This document shows, in pieces, positions 24,744-34,291 of a DNA stretch of 64,000 nt. A program made the position numbers and the translations under genes. The stretch comes from Bacteroidetes bacterium HGW-Bacteroidetes-8 (GTDB lineage: Bacteria > Bacteroidota > Bacteroidia > Bacteroidales > UBA932), in assembly GCA_002840895.1 (NCBI GenBank), contig PHCZ01000008.1:1-64000 (forward strand), read 5' to 3'. Position 1 is the stretch's first letter, and the number at the start of each line of letters is the position of its first letter. The notes under the pieces were generated by a model, which saw only the letters and a program-made list of their open reading frames with translations, was not told where the DNA came from and did no database searches.

Positions 24744-26570
24744 ATGAAAACATTTTTAAGACTTCTGGAGTTTGCCAGACCACACAGAAAGTTTTGGCCA
24801 AGGTATTTAATAGTATCAATACTTTCAGTAATTTTCGGAATTGTCTACTACGCTCTTCTGGAACCTCTACTAACAGTTCTCTTTGTGCCTGAAAACATTG
24901 ACCTTTCTGCTACTCTTCCTCAATTTACACTTTCGGTTGACTACTTCAAATCTGCATTCAGATTCTATCTTGGTAACTTTATGCAAAACTACGGTCTTCT
25001 TACAGGTCTTGTGTATGTATGCCTGGTTTTGATTTTGACCTCTTTTATCTCAAATCTTCTCCGCTACCTTTCACAAAGAATACTTGTGAGTATGAGAACC
25101 CATATTATGAGAAATGTGCGGCGAGAGTTGTTTAAAAAAATAACCAAACTTCATATAGGCTATTTTAACACACACAGGAAAGGGGATATTCTCTCAAGTA
25201 TATCAAACGATGTTACTGAGGTTCAGAACGGTGTTGCAAACAGCTTTCATATACTCTTCCGAGAGCCGCTGCTGATAATCGGATTTCTTTCTGTATTGTT
25301 CTATATGTCTCCAAAGCTAACTGCCGTAACGCTACTAACTCTTCCTATCTCTGTATTTTTTATAGGGCGTCTAAGTAGAAAACTCAGAAGAGAGGCTTCA
25401 CAGGCGCAGAGTATGATGGGAAGAATTGTAAGTTATTTTGAAGAGGCACTTACGGGTGCAAGAATAATAAAGGCATTCAACGCTCAGAAATATGTAAACA
25501 AAAGCTTCCAGGTAAGTAACGAAACGCACAGGCTAATTACAAAAAAGATGTTTAACCGTCAGGAGCTTGCCTCTCCTCTCTCCGAATTTCTTGGAGTATC
25601 TGTAACTGCTGCTGTTCTCTTCTATGGGGGCTATCTTCAAATGAGAGGTGAACTTGGGATGGATATGCCATCATTTGTTGTCTACATAAGTTTCTATTAC
25701 AAAGTTCTGGAACCTGCAAAGGTTATATCCAATGCATATGCAAACCTTCAGAGAGGTCTCGCCTCAGGGGAGAGACTCTTTGCAATTCTGGATATTGAAC
25801 CGGCTATAAAAAAGAGTGCTAATCCATTATCTATTACTGAGTTCAAAGATAAAATCGAGTTTAGAGATGTCTCTTTTAAATACATAAACGAACCCGTTCT
25901 AAAGGGTATAAATCTCACAATCACAAAGGGTAAAACCATAGCTCTTGTAGGCCCTTCGGGAGCAGGCAAGAGTACCCTGGCAGACCTTATACCTCGTTTT
26001 TACGATGTTACTTCGGGTCAGATTCTGCTGGATAGCAATGATATAAGAGACTATGAGCCCAAGGAGCTTATTGCCCTAATGGGAATTGTTACCCAGGAGG
26101 CAATCCTCTTCAACGATAGTGTATACAACAACATAACTTTTGGGTTAGAGGGGGTAACTACAGAAGATGTCGAGAGAGCAGCAAAGATTGCCAACGCACA
26201 CGAATTCATTGTCAATCTTGAGAGTGGGTACGATACAAATATTGGAGACCGAGGAGCAAACCTCTCCGGAGGTCAGCGGCAGAGGCTTGCAATTGCAAGA
26301 GCAGTTCTTAAAAACCCTCCGATTCTCATTTTGGATGAGGCAACATCTGCGCTGGATACTGAGAGTGAAAAACTGGTACAGGAGGCACTCACAAACCTGA
26401 TGAAAAACCGAACTTCAATTGTTATTGCACACAGACTTTCAACAATTCAGCACGCAGACGAGATAGTGGTTATCAAGGATGGCAGCATTGTAGAAAGAGG
26501 CTCGCACAAAGATTTAATAGATAAAGGAGGACTATATTCGCATTTGTGCCAGTTACAGACATTCTCCTGA
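24744..26570 (+). CDS. MsbA-type ABC exporter
   Basis: A 608-residue half-transporter with an N-terminal six-helix membrane domain (about 1-330) and C-terminal ATPase, acting as a homodimer in the inner membrane. Walker A GPSGAGKST is at 403-411, the signature LSGGQRQRLAIARA begins at 507, Walker B is ILILDEATSALD, and the switch His is in IVIAHRLSTI. Sequence and length resemble MsbA-like lipid A or multidrug exporters. Neighbouring acyl-CoA synthetase suggests lipid cargo, but this is inference. Confidence 0.92.
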   Translation: MKTFLRLLEFARPHRKFWPRYLIVSILSVIFGIVYYALLEPLLTVLFVPENIDLSATLPQFTLSVDYFKSAFRFYLGNFMQNYGLLTGLVYVCLVLILTSFISNLLRYLSQRILVSMRTHIMRNVRRELFKKITKLHIGYFNTHRKGDILSSISNDVTEVQNGVANSFHILFREPLLIIGFLSVLFYMSPKLTAVTLLTLPISVFFIGRLSRKLRREASQAQSMMGRIVSYFEEALTGARIIKAFNAQKYVNKSFQVSNETHRLITKKMFNRQELASPLSEFLGVSVTAAVLFYGGYLQMRGELGMDMPSFVVYISFYYKVLEPAKVISNAYANLQRGLASGERLFAILDIEPAIKKSANPLSITEFKDKIEFRDVSFKYINEPVLKGINLTITKGKTIALVGPSGAGKSTLADLIPRFYDVTSGQILLDSNDIRDYEPKELIALMGIVTQEAILFNDSVYNNITFGLEGVTTEDVERAAKIANAHEFIVNLESGYDTNIGDRGANLSGGQRQRLAIARAVLKNPPILILDEATSALDTESEKLVQEALTNLMKNRTSIVIAHRLSTIQHADEIVVIKDGSIVERGSHKDLIDKGGLYSHLCQLQTFS

Positions 26571-26586
26571 TAAAGACTAACCAAAG

Positions 26587-28248
26587 ATGAAAAATTCACT
26601 TAACCTCTTACTTGAACAGAGTTTTAAGGATAACTGGGACTATCCTGCACTATCAGATTATAAAGGCATTACCCTTAATTACAGGGATGTTGCCCGAAGA
26701 ATCGAGAAGCTGCACATTGTATATGAGATGCTGGGCGTAAAAAAGGGAGATAAGATATCGCTCTGCTCAAGAAATCAAGCTAACTGGGGGGTTGTCTTCC
26801 TATCTGCAATTACATATGGGGCAGTTGCAGTTCCTATACTTCACGAATTCAAACCGGGCAATATACACCATATTGTAAACCATTCGGAATCAAGAGTTTT
26901 TTTTGTTGGAGACATCGTTTGGGAGCAGCTTAACGAGAGCGAGATGCCAAATCTGGATGCAGTAATCCAGATTAATGATTTCTCGATACTCTATTGCAAA
27001 AACATAAAGGTACGAGAGACCAGGGAGCATCTTAACGAACTATTCGGTAAAAAATACCCAAAAAACTTCAGAGCAGAACATCTGAAATATTACGAAGACC
27101 AGCCTCAAGAGCTATCGATGATCAACTATACCTCCGGAACGACAGGTTTTTCAAAGGGTGTGATGATTCCATACAGAGCTCTTAAGTCAAATGTAGACTT
27201 TGCAAAGGAGGTTCAGCCTCACCTAAATAATACATCCAACGTGGTAGCTATGCTTCCAACAGCTCATATGTACGGAATGATGTTTGAGTTCCTTTTTGAG
27301 ATGACCGTTGGAGCACACGTCCATTTCCTTACAAGGATTCCTAGCCCAAAAATAATAATGGATGCATTTGCAGAGATCAAGCCAGATATTGTAGTCTCTG
27401 TTCCTCTGATAATTGAAAAGATTTACAAGAAAAAGTTGCAGCCGATAATTAATAAAACAGCGATAAGGGTCCTACTTAGACTGCCGGTAATTGACCAGAA
27501 AATTGAGAAGAGGATAAAGTTGGAGTTGATAAAGACTTTTGGAGGGAAGTTTTATGAGGTTATTATTGGGGGTGCAGCATTCAACAGAGAGGCAGAACTC
27601 TTCTTCAGAAAAATCGGATTTCCTTTCACGGTTGGTTATGGAATGACCGAATGTGCTCCAATTATAACATATGCACCCTGGCACAATACAAGACTCTACT
27701 CTTGCGGTAAGGTTGTACCTCGTATGGAGCTAAAGATAGATTCGCGAGATCCTGCAAAAATTCCGGGTGAGATTATGTGCAGAGGGGAGAATGTAATGCT
27801 AGGCTATTATAAAAACAGGGAGGCAACTGACCAGGTGTTAACCTCAGATGGATGGTTACACACGGGTGATGTTGGGGTAATAGATTCAGATGGTTATCTA
27901 TACATTAGGGGTCGTTCAAAGAGTATGATACTGGGTCCATCCGGGCAAAACATCTATCCTGAGGAGATTGAGAGCATTATCAATAATATGCAGTATGTAG
28001 TAGAATCTCTTGTTATTGAGGAGGGTGGCTTATTGTCTGCTCTGGTTTATCCAGATTTTGAACAGGCAGAGAGTGACGGAATAAACGAGAGTGTTCTTAA
28101 TAAAAAAATGGAGGAGATAAGGGTAGCGGTAAACGAAGAGCTGCCAAATTACAGTAAGATTCAGGAGATAAGAATTTTTCCGGAAGAGTTTGAGAAGACA
28201 CCAAAACGAAGTATTAAAAGATATCTTTATCAGAGAACAGATTTATAG
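26587..28248 (+). CDS. Long-chain acyl-CoA synthetase (AMP-binding)
   Basis: Activates fatty acids to acyl-CoA through an acyl-adenylate; 553 residues. The AMP-binding P loop YTSGTTGFSKG starts near Thr182, the A5 motif is GYGMTECAP, and LHTGDVGVIDSDGYLYIRGR covers the A7/A8 hinge. The C-terminal Lys is in EKTPKRSIKRYLY. It is slightly shorter than the usual FadD (about 560-600 residues). The gene is 16 bases after the ABC exporter and two bases before the dCMP deaminase. Fatty-acid substrate length cannot be read from sequence. Confidence 0.9.
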   Translation: MKNSLNLLLEQSFKDNWDYPALSDYKGITLNYRDVARRIEKLHIVYEMLGVKKGDKISLCSRNQANWGVVFLSAITYGAVAVPILHEFKPGNIHHIVNHSESRVFFVGDIVWEQLNESEMPNLDAVIQINDFSILYCKNIKVRETREHLNELFGKKYPKNFRAEHLKYYEDQPQELSMINYTSGTTGFSKGVMIPYRALKSNVDFAKEVQPHLNNTSNVVAMLPTAHMYGMMFEFLFEMTVGAHVHFLTRIPSPKIIMDAFAEIKPDIVVSVPLIIEKIYKKKLQPIINKTAIRVLLRLPVIDQKIEKRIKLELIKTFGGKFYEVIIGGAAFNREAELFFRKIGFPFTVGYGMTECAPIITYAPWHNTRLYSCGKVVPRMELKIDSRDPAKIPGEIMCRGENVMLGYYKNREATDQVLTSDGWLHTGDVGVIDSDGYLYIRGRSKSMILGPSGQNIYPEEIESIINNMQYVVESLVIEEGGLLSALVYPDFEQAESDGINESVLNKKMEEIRVAVNEELPNYSKIQEIRIFPEEFEKTPKRSIKRYLYQRTDL

Positions 28249-28250
28249 TT

Positions 28251-28670
28251 ATGGATGAAAAACAGAGGCAGTTTGACAAGAGTTACCTTGATATGGCCGA
28301 AGTGTGGTCAAAAAACTCTTATTGTAAAAGAAGGCAGGTTGGTGCACTTCTGGTGAAAGATCGGATGATAATATCTGACGGATATAATGGAACACCTGCC
28401 GGGTTCGAAAACAGATGCGAAGATGAAGAGGGTAAGACTATTCCCTATGTTCTTCACGCAGAGGCAAATGCTATAACCAAGGTTGCCAAATCTGGCAACA
28501 GCAGCTCTGGTGCTACTATGTATGTGACTACATCCCCCTGCCTGGAGTGTGCTAAACTTATAATTCAAGCCGGAATTGTCCGTCTTGTTTTCCGAAACAG
28601 CTATCGCAGAACCGATGGAGTAGACCTGCTTACAAGAGCAGGAGTTGATGTTGTAAATTTTACCGAATAA
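28251..28670 (+). CDS. dCMP deaminase family protein
   Basis: A 139-residue zinc-dependent deaminase that converts dCMP to dUMP to feed thymidylate synthesis; related to ComEB. Zinc-binding motifs are HAEANAI (His and catalytic Glu) and SPCLECAKLI (two Cys). The opening segment with WSKNSYCKRRQVGALLVKD and SDGYNGTPAGF is typical of dCMP deaminase and sets it apart from tRNA adenosine deaminases. It directly precedes the C-terminal processing protease gene, a pairing often seen in Bacteroidales. Confidence 0.93.
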   Translation: MDEKQRQFDKSYLDMAEVWSKNSYCKRRQVGALLVKDRMIISDGYNGTPAGFENRCEDEEGKTIPYVLHAEANAITKVAKSGNSSSGATMYVTTSPCLECAKLIIQAGIVRLVFRNSYRRTDGVDLLTRAGVDVVNFTE

Positions 28671-28682
28671 CTCAAATATTGT

Positions 28683-30272
28683 ATGAGTAAACTATCAGAC
28701 AAATTTAGGACCCATTCGTGGGCTTTTGTAATAATAATCTTTCTTTTAGGAGCTCTCTCCTTTAAACTTTTTTCTGAGTTTCGTGCAGCAAAAGAGCTTA
28801 AGCTCAGCGCCGGCAAATGGGATAAACTCTTGCTGGTACTCTCTCAGGTAGATGGAAACTATGTAGACCCTGTTAACTATAGCAAAGTTACAGAGGACGC
28901 CATCCCTTATGTTCTGCAAAAACTTGACCCCCATTCTGTTTATCTTACTCCACAGGAGTTGACAAATGCAGATGAGCAGCTTCAGGGGAATTTTGATGGA
29001 ATAGGAGTTCAGTTCAATGTTCCTAATGACACCGCAGTTGTAATCAACGTTATACCCGGTGGTCCTTCGGAGAGGGCCGGAATATTATCTGGTGACAGAT
29101 TGGTAAAGGTTAATGGAGAGGATGTAGCCGGAGTTAAGATGAACCAGGACTCTCTAGTTAGAAGATTAAGGGGTAAATCCGGAACAAAAGTTAATGTAGA
29201 GGTTAAGAGGGTAGGGGTAAAGAATTTGGTCTCCTTTGACATCCGCCGTGATAAGATTCCGGTTAAGAGTATTGATGTCTCATTTATGATAAATGACACA
29301 ACCGGATATATTAAACTCTCCAAATTTACTAGAACCAGCTACAAAGAGTTTATGGAGGCCGTATCTGCTCTTAAAAATCAAGGGATGAGATCTCTGTTGT
29401 TCGATTTAAGAGGTAATACAGGGGGCTATTTCGATCAGGCACTCCTTCTATCCAATGAGTTTCTCAATAAAGGAGATCTGATTGTGTATATGCAGGGCAG
29501 GCACAGGCCAAGACAGGATTTCTATGCAGACAATAACGGAAAATACAGGGATCTCTCTATCAAGGTGATTATTGATGAGGGCTCTGCATCTTCAAGTGAG
29601 ATCTTTGCAGGGGCAATTCAGGATAATGACAGAGGATTTATAGTAGGGAGGCGATCTTTCGGTAAAGGGCTAGTACAGGAGCCCATCTACTTCTCTGATA
29701 ACTCCGGGATAAGGCTCACTGTAGCAAGATTCTATACTCCTACCGGAAGGTCTATTCAAAAACCATATGACGAAAATTACAGAGAGGATATTATTGAGAG
29801 GTACCGTCACGGAGAGATGCTTAACAAAGACAGTATCAGAACCAATGACTCTCTAAAATATACCACTCCAAAGGGTAAGATTGTATATGGAGGAGGAGGT
29901 ATAACACCAGATATCTTTGTTCCGATTGACACAACAGGTATTGGTCCTCTCTTTATCAAAGTTTCAAACCAGGGGCTCACATTTCGCTTTAGTGCAAGGA
30001 TGGCTGACGATTACAGACCGCTCCTCAATAAAATTACGAATCTAAAAGAGCTTAATAAATTTTTCTCAGAGGTAGATTTCGAGCAACGCTTTCTTCAGTT
30101 TGCTTCATCAAACGGGGTTACAGCAACCAAACAGGAGTGGGAGGAGAGTAAAGAGCTTATTTTAAATCACATCAGAGCATTTGTGGGTAGATATACCCCA
30201 TTGGACGACAATGCGTTTTATCCTATTTTGTTGGAGAAAGATATTACGGTGATAACTGCTATTGGGCTATAA
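28683..30272 (+). CDS. S41-family C-terminal processing protease
   Basis: A 529-residue periplasmic serine protease of the Ctp/Tsp class. A signal anchor lies at about residues 13-30. A PDZ domain (about 95-190, with GIGVQF and GGPSERAGILSGD) recognises C-terminal tails. The catalytic core has GNTGGYFDQALLLSNEFL, the serine region GSASSSEIFAGA at 300-311 and the lysine in GRRSFGKGLVQ, which form the Ser/Lys dyad. Substrates are probably envelope proteins. The last bases overlap the converging TonB-like gene by 14 bases, without a terminator between. Confidence 0.92.
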   Translation: MSKLSDKFRTHSWAFVIIIFLLGALSFKLFSEFRAAKELKLSAGKWDKLLLVLSQVDGNYVDPVNYSKVTEDAIPYVLQKLDPHSVYLTPQELTNADEQLQGNFDGIGVQFNVPNDTAVVINVIPGGPSERAGILSGDRLVKVNGEDVAGVKMNQDSLVRRLRGKSGTKVNVEVKRVGVKNLVSFDIRRDKIPVKSIDVSFMINDTTGYIKLSKFTRTSYKEFMEAVSALKNQGMRSLLFDLRGNTGGYFDQALLLSNEFLNKGDLIVYMQGRHRPRQDFYADNNGKYRDLSIKVIIDEGSASSSEIFAGAIQDNDRGFIVGRRSFGKGLVQEPIYFSDNSGIRLTVARFYTPTGRSIQKPYDENYREDIIERYRHGEMLNKDSIRTNDSLKYTTPKGKIVYGGGGITPDIFVPIDTTGIGPLFIKVSNQGLTFRFSARMADDYRPLLNKITNLKELNKFFSEVDFEQRFLQFASSNGVTATKQEWEESKELILNHIRAFVGRYTPLDDNAFYPILLEKDITVITAIGL

Positions 30273-30969
30273 ACCTGTAGACAATCTCCCCGGTTTGACG
30301 CTCGGGAGCTGTAGAAGAGGCGGTAAATCTGGAAGATTTTGCCGCCTTTGCTGCGTACTCCTGTAGACAAACATCAGATGAAGAGCCCTGGGGTTTAATA
30401 ATGGCAGAGACAACGTACCCTTTTCGGTTTACAACTATGGATACAGCTACATCTCCTCCTCCCACACATTTATAGACCGGAATCGGTAGGCTCATAGATT
30501 TGCGCCCCTGCAGATAGTATGAGATAACCGAGGGCCCTTTGTAGCTCTCTGTTTTAGTCTCTGTTCTCTGTTGAGGGTCTGCAACATCATCACTGCCGAT
30601 GTTTGCTTGCGCCTCTGCGCGGGCTGCGTCAAGCCTCTGCTGCACTCGGCGTGCATCTTCATAGATTTGATTAGGATTTTTATTACGATCGTCCTTCAAA
30701 TTTGAACCCTTCACAGAAGAGGCATCAACCACCACGTTTCTTACAGTGGCGTTTGAGGAGAGAATATTGTCCAGCTCTCTGCTTACATCTGCCTTTAACT
30801 GCTCCTTTTTTGCGATCTCCTCAAGCAACTCCTCTTTTGTAAAATCTAAAATAAACGAACTCTCCTCCTTAAGCATAAAGTTGATTCTGTAGCCCAATAG
30901 AATTATTAGCAGCAGAAGGTGAAATGCCACGGTAAGATAGAGTCCCGCATTATTGTCTCGTCTAAACAT
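30259..30969 (-). CDS. TonB-like energy transducer
   Basis: A 236-residue protein with one N-terminal membrane helix (LYLTVAFHLLLLIILLGYR, about 9-28), a long charged periplasmic linker and a C-terminal TonB-like domain (about 150-236: LPIPVYKCVGGGDVAVSIVVNRKGYV, ending with RQTGEIVYRFIAQ). The linker is Arg/Gln/Ala/Glu-rich and likely helical (YEDARRVQQRLDAARAEAQ) and lacks the Pro-rich stretch of classic TonB. It may couple to an ExbB/ExbD pair such as that at 37138-39377. The gene begins in a TAATG overlap with the udk stop. Confidence 0.75.
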   Translation of the reverse strand: MFRRDNNAGLYLTVAFHLLLLIILLGYRINFMLKEESSFILDFTKEELLEEIAKKEQLKADVSRELDNILSSNATVRNVVVDASSVKGSNLKDDRNKNPNQIYEDARRVQQRLDAARAEAQANIGSDDVADPQQRTETKTESYKGPSVISYYLQGRKSMSLPIPVYKCVGGGDVAVSIVVNRKGYVVSAIIKPQGSSSDVCLQEYAAKAAKSSRFTASSTAPERQTGEIVYRFIAQ

Positions 30970-31586
30970 TATTTTTTTTGTAGAGCCTTCTCAATAGTAG
31001 CAAGAAGGATACCAATCGCAACCTGATTATGTCCGCCCTGCGGTATTATTATATCTGCATACCTCTTACTTGGTTCGATAAACTGTAGATGCATAGGCTT
31101 TACGGTCTTTTCGTACCTCTCCAGAACCTTTTCGATTGTTCTGCCCCTCTCTATGTTATCTCTTGTTATAACTCTTCCCAGCCGATCGTCTGCATCTGCA
31201 TCTACAAATACTTTAATATCCATACAATCTCTGAGTTCAGAACAGGTGTAGATTAGTATCCCCTCTACTATAACAACTAATGATGGCCTTACCTTTACTG
31301 TATCTGTAGATGATCTGGAGCAGGTGAGGTAGGAGTAGACAGGTTGCTCTATCGGTTTTCCCGCTTTAAGATCGTTCAAATGTTTTACAAGAAGCTTAAA
31401 ATCAATAGAGTCCGGGTGGTCAAAATTTAATTCAAGCCGCTCTTCAATAGGAAGGTGACTGTTATCTTTGTAGTAGGAATCCTGGGGGATAACTACAACT
31501 TCACTGTCTGCCAGTATTTTTGTTATCTCCCTTACTACGGTAGTTTTTCCTGATCCGGTTCCCCCGGCAATTCCAATTACAAGCAT
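30969..31586 (-). CDS. udk: Uridine kinase
   Basis: Phosphorylates uridine and cytidine to UMP and CMP for pyrimidine salvage; 205 residues, about the size of E. coli Udk (213). The P loop GGTGSGKTTVV is at residues 8-18, followed by IPQDSYYKDNSHLP and LNFDHPDSIDFKLL, the uridine-kinase nucleoside-binding regions, and later IVEGILIYT (Walker B) and RDNIERGRTIE. It lies nine bases after asnS and overlaps the TonB-like gene by one base, so the three are probably transcribed together. Confidence 0.95.
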   Translation of the reverse strand: MLVIGIAGGTGSGKTTVVREITKILADSEVVVIPQDSYYKDNSHLPIEERLELNFDHPDSIDFKLLVKHLNDLKAGKPIEQPVYSYLTCSRSSTDTVKVRPSLVVIVEGILIYTCSELRDCMDIKVFVDADADDRLGRVITRDNIERGRTIEKVLERYEKTVKPMHLQFIEPSKRYADIIIPQGGHNQVAIGILLATIEKALQKK

Positions 31587-31595
31587 ATTGAGTGG

Positions 31596-32990
31596 TTAAA
31601 ATTCTGCGTTTTTTGGAGATCTTGGGAAAGGAATTACATCACGAATATTGCTCATACCTGTTACAAAAAGCAGAAGCCTTTCAAAACCAAGACCGAATCC
31701 TGAATGAGGCACAGTTCCAAATTTACGGGTATCAATATACCACCATAGAGTTTTAGTATCCATATCCATCTCCCCGACTCTTGTGATAAGCTTCTCAAGA
31801 GACTCCTCCCTTTGAGATCCTCCAATAATCTCACCTATCTTAGGAAACAGAATATCCATCGCACGGACAGTCTTTCCGTCATCGTTCTGCTTCATATAAA
31901 AAGCCTTGATCTCTTTAGGATAGTCTGTTAGAATCACTGGCTTTTTAAAGTGTCTCTCTACCAGATACCTTTCGTGCTCACTCTGTAGATCTGTTCCCCA
32001 CGATACGGGATACTCAAACTTCTGTCCCGATTTTATCAAAATGTCAACACCTTCTGTATATGAAAGTCTTACAAAATCTGTCCCGGTAACCCCTTTTAAC
32101 CTTTCAATAAGCTCCTTATCAAACATATCGTTTAGGAACTGCAGGTCATCCATACAATTTTCAAGAGCATAGTTTACAAGGTATTTGATAAAATCTTCTG
32201 CAAGATCCATATTATCTTTTATCTCATAAAAGGCCATCTCCGGTTCAATCATCCAGAACTCCGAGAGGTGTCTGGGAGTGTTTGAGTTCTCTGCCCGGAA
32301 AGTTGGTCCGAAGGTATAGATCTCCCCTAGAGCAAGTGCTCCGAGCTCTCCCTCAAGCTGACCACTCACGGTGAGGTTCGCAGATTTACCAAAGAAATCC
32401 TGAGAGTAATCAATAGAGCCATCCTCTTGTTTTGGAGGATTTTGCAAATCCAGTGTTGTTACCTGAAACATAGCTCCAGCCCCCTCTGCATCGGATGCGG
32501 TTATTATTGGAGTATGAAGATTGTAAAAACCACGGTCGTTAAAGTATTTATGTATCGCAAAAGACATAGCGTGTCTTATGCGGAATATACAACCAAATGT
32601 ATTGGTTCTGGGCCTTAGGTGTCCTATTTCACGCAAAAACTCCATACTATGTCCCTTTTTTTGAAGGGGGTAACTTTCGGGATCTGCAGTGCCGTAAATC
32701 TCGAGTGATTTAGCACTCACCTCAACAGCCTGACCACTCCCCAGAGATGCAACCAACTCGCCGTATACTCCAATTGATGCGCCGGTGGTAACCCCTTTTA
32801 GCATCTCCTCTGTAAAGATGGTCCCGTCAAAAACTATCTGAACATTTTTCACGGTTGAGCCGTCATTAAGGGCTACGAATGTGATGTTTTTATTTCCCCT
32901 CTTTGTCCTAACCCATCCCTTTACCAGAATTGCCATTCCCGGGGACATTTTAAGCAATTCAGATACTTTAACTCTTCTTTGGTTTTCCAT
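31596..32990 (-). CDS. asnS: Asparaginyl-tRNA synthetase
   Basis: Class II aminoacyl-tRNA synthetase of 464 residues charging tRNA-Asn. The N-terminal OB-fold anticodon-binding domain (about 10-110; [15 protein letters not shown]-like) is followed by the catalytic domain: motif 2 as [22 protein letters not shown] and motif 3 as [15 protein letters not shown]. The frame is open back to a GTG at 33050, but the ATG at 32990 ([13 protein letters not shown]) gives the normal start; the extension also overlaps the antiporter gene. A near-immediate udk gene follows. Confidence 0.95.
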   Translation of the reverse strand: MENQRRVKVSELLKMSPGMAILVKGWVRTKRGNKNITFVALNDGSTVKNVQIVFDGTIFTEEMLKGVTTGASIGVYGELVASLGSGQAVEVSAKSLEIYGTADPESYPLQKKGHSMEFLREIGHLRPRTNTFGCIFRIRHAMSFAIHKYFNDRGFYNLHTPIITASDAEGAGAMFQVTTLDLQNPPKQEDGSIDYSQDFFGKSANLTVSGQLEGELGALALGEIYTFGPTFRAENSNTPRHLSEFWMIEPEMAFYEIKDNMDLAEDFIKYLVNYALENCMDDLQFLNDMFDKELIERLKGVTGTDFVRLSYTEGVDILIKSGQKFEYPVSWGTDLQSEHERYLVERHFKKPVILTDYPKEIKAFYMKQNDDGKTVRAMDILFPKIGEIIGGSQREESLEKLITRVGEMDMDTKTLWWYIDTRKFGTVPHSGFGLGFERLLLFVTGMSNIRDVIPFPRSPKNAEF

Positions 32991-33009
32991 TTTATGTGTA
33001 TGATAATAT

Positions 33010-34215
33010 TTATTCAGATAATTCTGCTCTCTCTCTTTTGAGAGCAGCACGAATTGAAAGTTTTTTAACCCAAACCACGAATATTCCGGTTAGGATTAGA
33101 TTCAGTACAATGCTTAATACAGAGATAACCAGTGCAGGGCCACCAATATTATAGCTTAGAGCAATAAAGATAATCCCTGCTCCAACCTCTCCTCTGGTAA
33201 ACATTCCGATTGAGAGTGCAAGCCTCTCTTCGATGTATCGGTCTCTGTAGAAGAACATTGGAACGAGTTTTCCTATATTGGAGAGGATAGAGACGATTAT
33301 TACGTGAAATATAATTCTATCTGCAGATAGCATTGGCTGTTGCCCCAATAGAGAAGCGCCTGCAAGCACATCGTCACTCATAGTATGTGTCCCTATAAAC
33401 AGAGGCATACTCATACCCACCAGAAACATAAAGAATATCGAAATACCATTGGTTACAATCCTCTCAGTTTTTGAGTCTGTATTAATGTGACCCATAATCA
33501 TACCAAGAACAAAAGCCGGAAGAAGAACCTCTATATGTATTCCCTCATCTTTTCCAAGAAAAGATACAGTAATAAAATGCAACCCCCAGGTGATGCCAAC
33601 TACAACTGCCGAGTAGAACAAAATAGCAATCCAGTCCTGTCTCAATTTATATGTGCCCATCCTCTTCCAACCATAATAGAGAAGGAAAAAGACTACAAAC
33701 AACACAGCAGCCATCTGCCACTTCATACCTATCATTATTATCTGCAGAGGAATCATCAACAGGATAGTATCCAGATCGTCAAATATTGCCAAAACCTGAA
33801 TCTTTTTATAAATCCAGCTTGATTTAAGTCCAATTGCAGCAAGCATTGTGAAGAGAATACCGGCAGATGTGGGCGCTGCAAAACGACTTAGCAGAAGACT
33901 CTCTTTCCAGGCACCCCAGGTGGTGCTATACTCAACTGGAAGAAGCACAAAGACAAAGTACATTGCGACAAAGATCCAGGGTAAAGCTGCTGTAGCCATT
34001 GCAATAAAGTAGTCTTGCACATAGCTTCTCCAGTTAACCTTATCCAGTTCAAACTCCCGCCCTACATTAATCATTATAAATGACAGCGATATGTAAAGGA
34101 AAATGTTGGTTACCTCTTTAAAAGAGTGGAAATTTTCACCCATTGCAGAGGGTAAGATTTGTGAGAAGATAAGACCTGCAATCAGAAAGAGAGAGAACGA
34201 TAGAATTTTTTTCAT
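33010..34215 (-). CDS. Cation:proton antiporter, CPA2-like
   Basis: A 401-residue inner-membrane protein with about eleven to twelve hydrophobic segments, resembling the sodium/hydrogen exchanger (Kef-type CPA2) fold as found in Bacteroidota. Recognisable parts are [44 protein letters not shown]-like [15 protein letters not shown] (with the ion-binding Asp pair) and [20 protein letters not shown] near the C terminus. There is no TrkA-N or other regulatory domain. Ion specificity is unknown. It lies 19 bases upstream of asnS, and a candidate -7 element precedes it in the hairpin region at 34236-34276. Confidence 0.82.
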   Translation of the reverse strand: MKKILSFSLFLIAGLIFSQILPSAMGENFHSFKEVTNIFLYISLSFIMINVGREFELDKVNWRSYVQDYFIAMATAALPWIFVAMYFVFVLLPVEYSTTWGAWKESLLLSRFAAPTSAGILFTMLAAIGLKSSWIYKKIQVLAIFDDLDTILLMIPLQIIMIGMKWQMAAVLFVVFFLLYYGWKRMGTYKLRQDWIAILFYSAVVVGITWGLHFITVSFLGKDEGIHIEVLLPAFVLGMIMGHINTDSKTERIVTNGISIFFMFLVGMSMPLFIGTHTMSDDVLAGASLLGQQPMLSADRIIFHVIIVSILSNIGKLVPMFFYRDRYIEERLALSIGMFTRGEVGAGIIFIALSYNIGGPALVISVLSIVLNLILTGIFVVWVKKLSIRAALKRERAELSE

Positions 34216-34235
34216 CAGTTGTAGTCTCTAAATGG

Positions 34236-34276
34236 TTAAAAATTTAGCGGCAAATTTACAAAAAATGCCGCTAAAT
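34236..34276 (-). terminator. Terminator after the glycosidase gene, overlapping a possible antiporter promoter
   Basis: A perfect 11-bp stem (34242-34252 with 34266-34276, 13-base loop) is followed on the minus strand by five T, as an intrinsic terminator for the gene ending at 34292. The minus-strand sequence TAAATTTG at 34258-34251, partly in the loop, also matches the -7 consensus and could drive the antiporter gene that starts at 34215. The terminator reading is the surer one. Confidence 0.7.
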
Positions 34277-34291
34277 GACAATAGGATTGTT

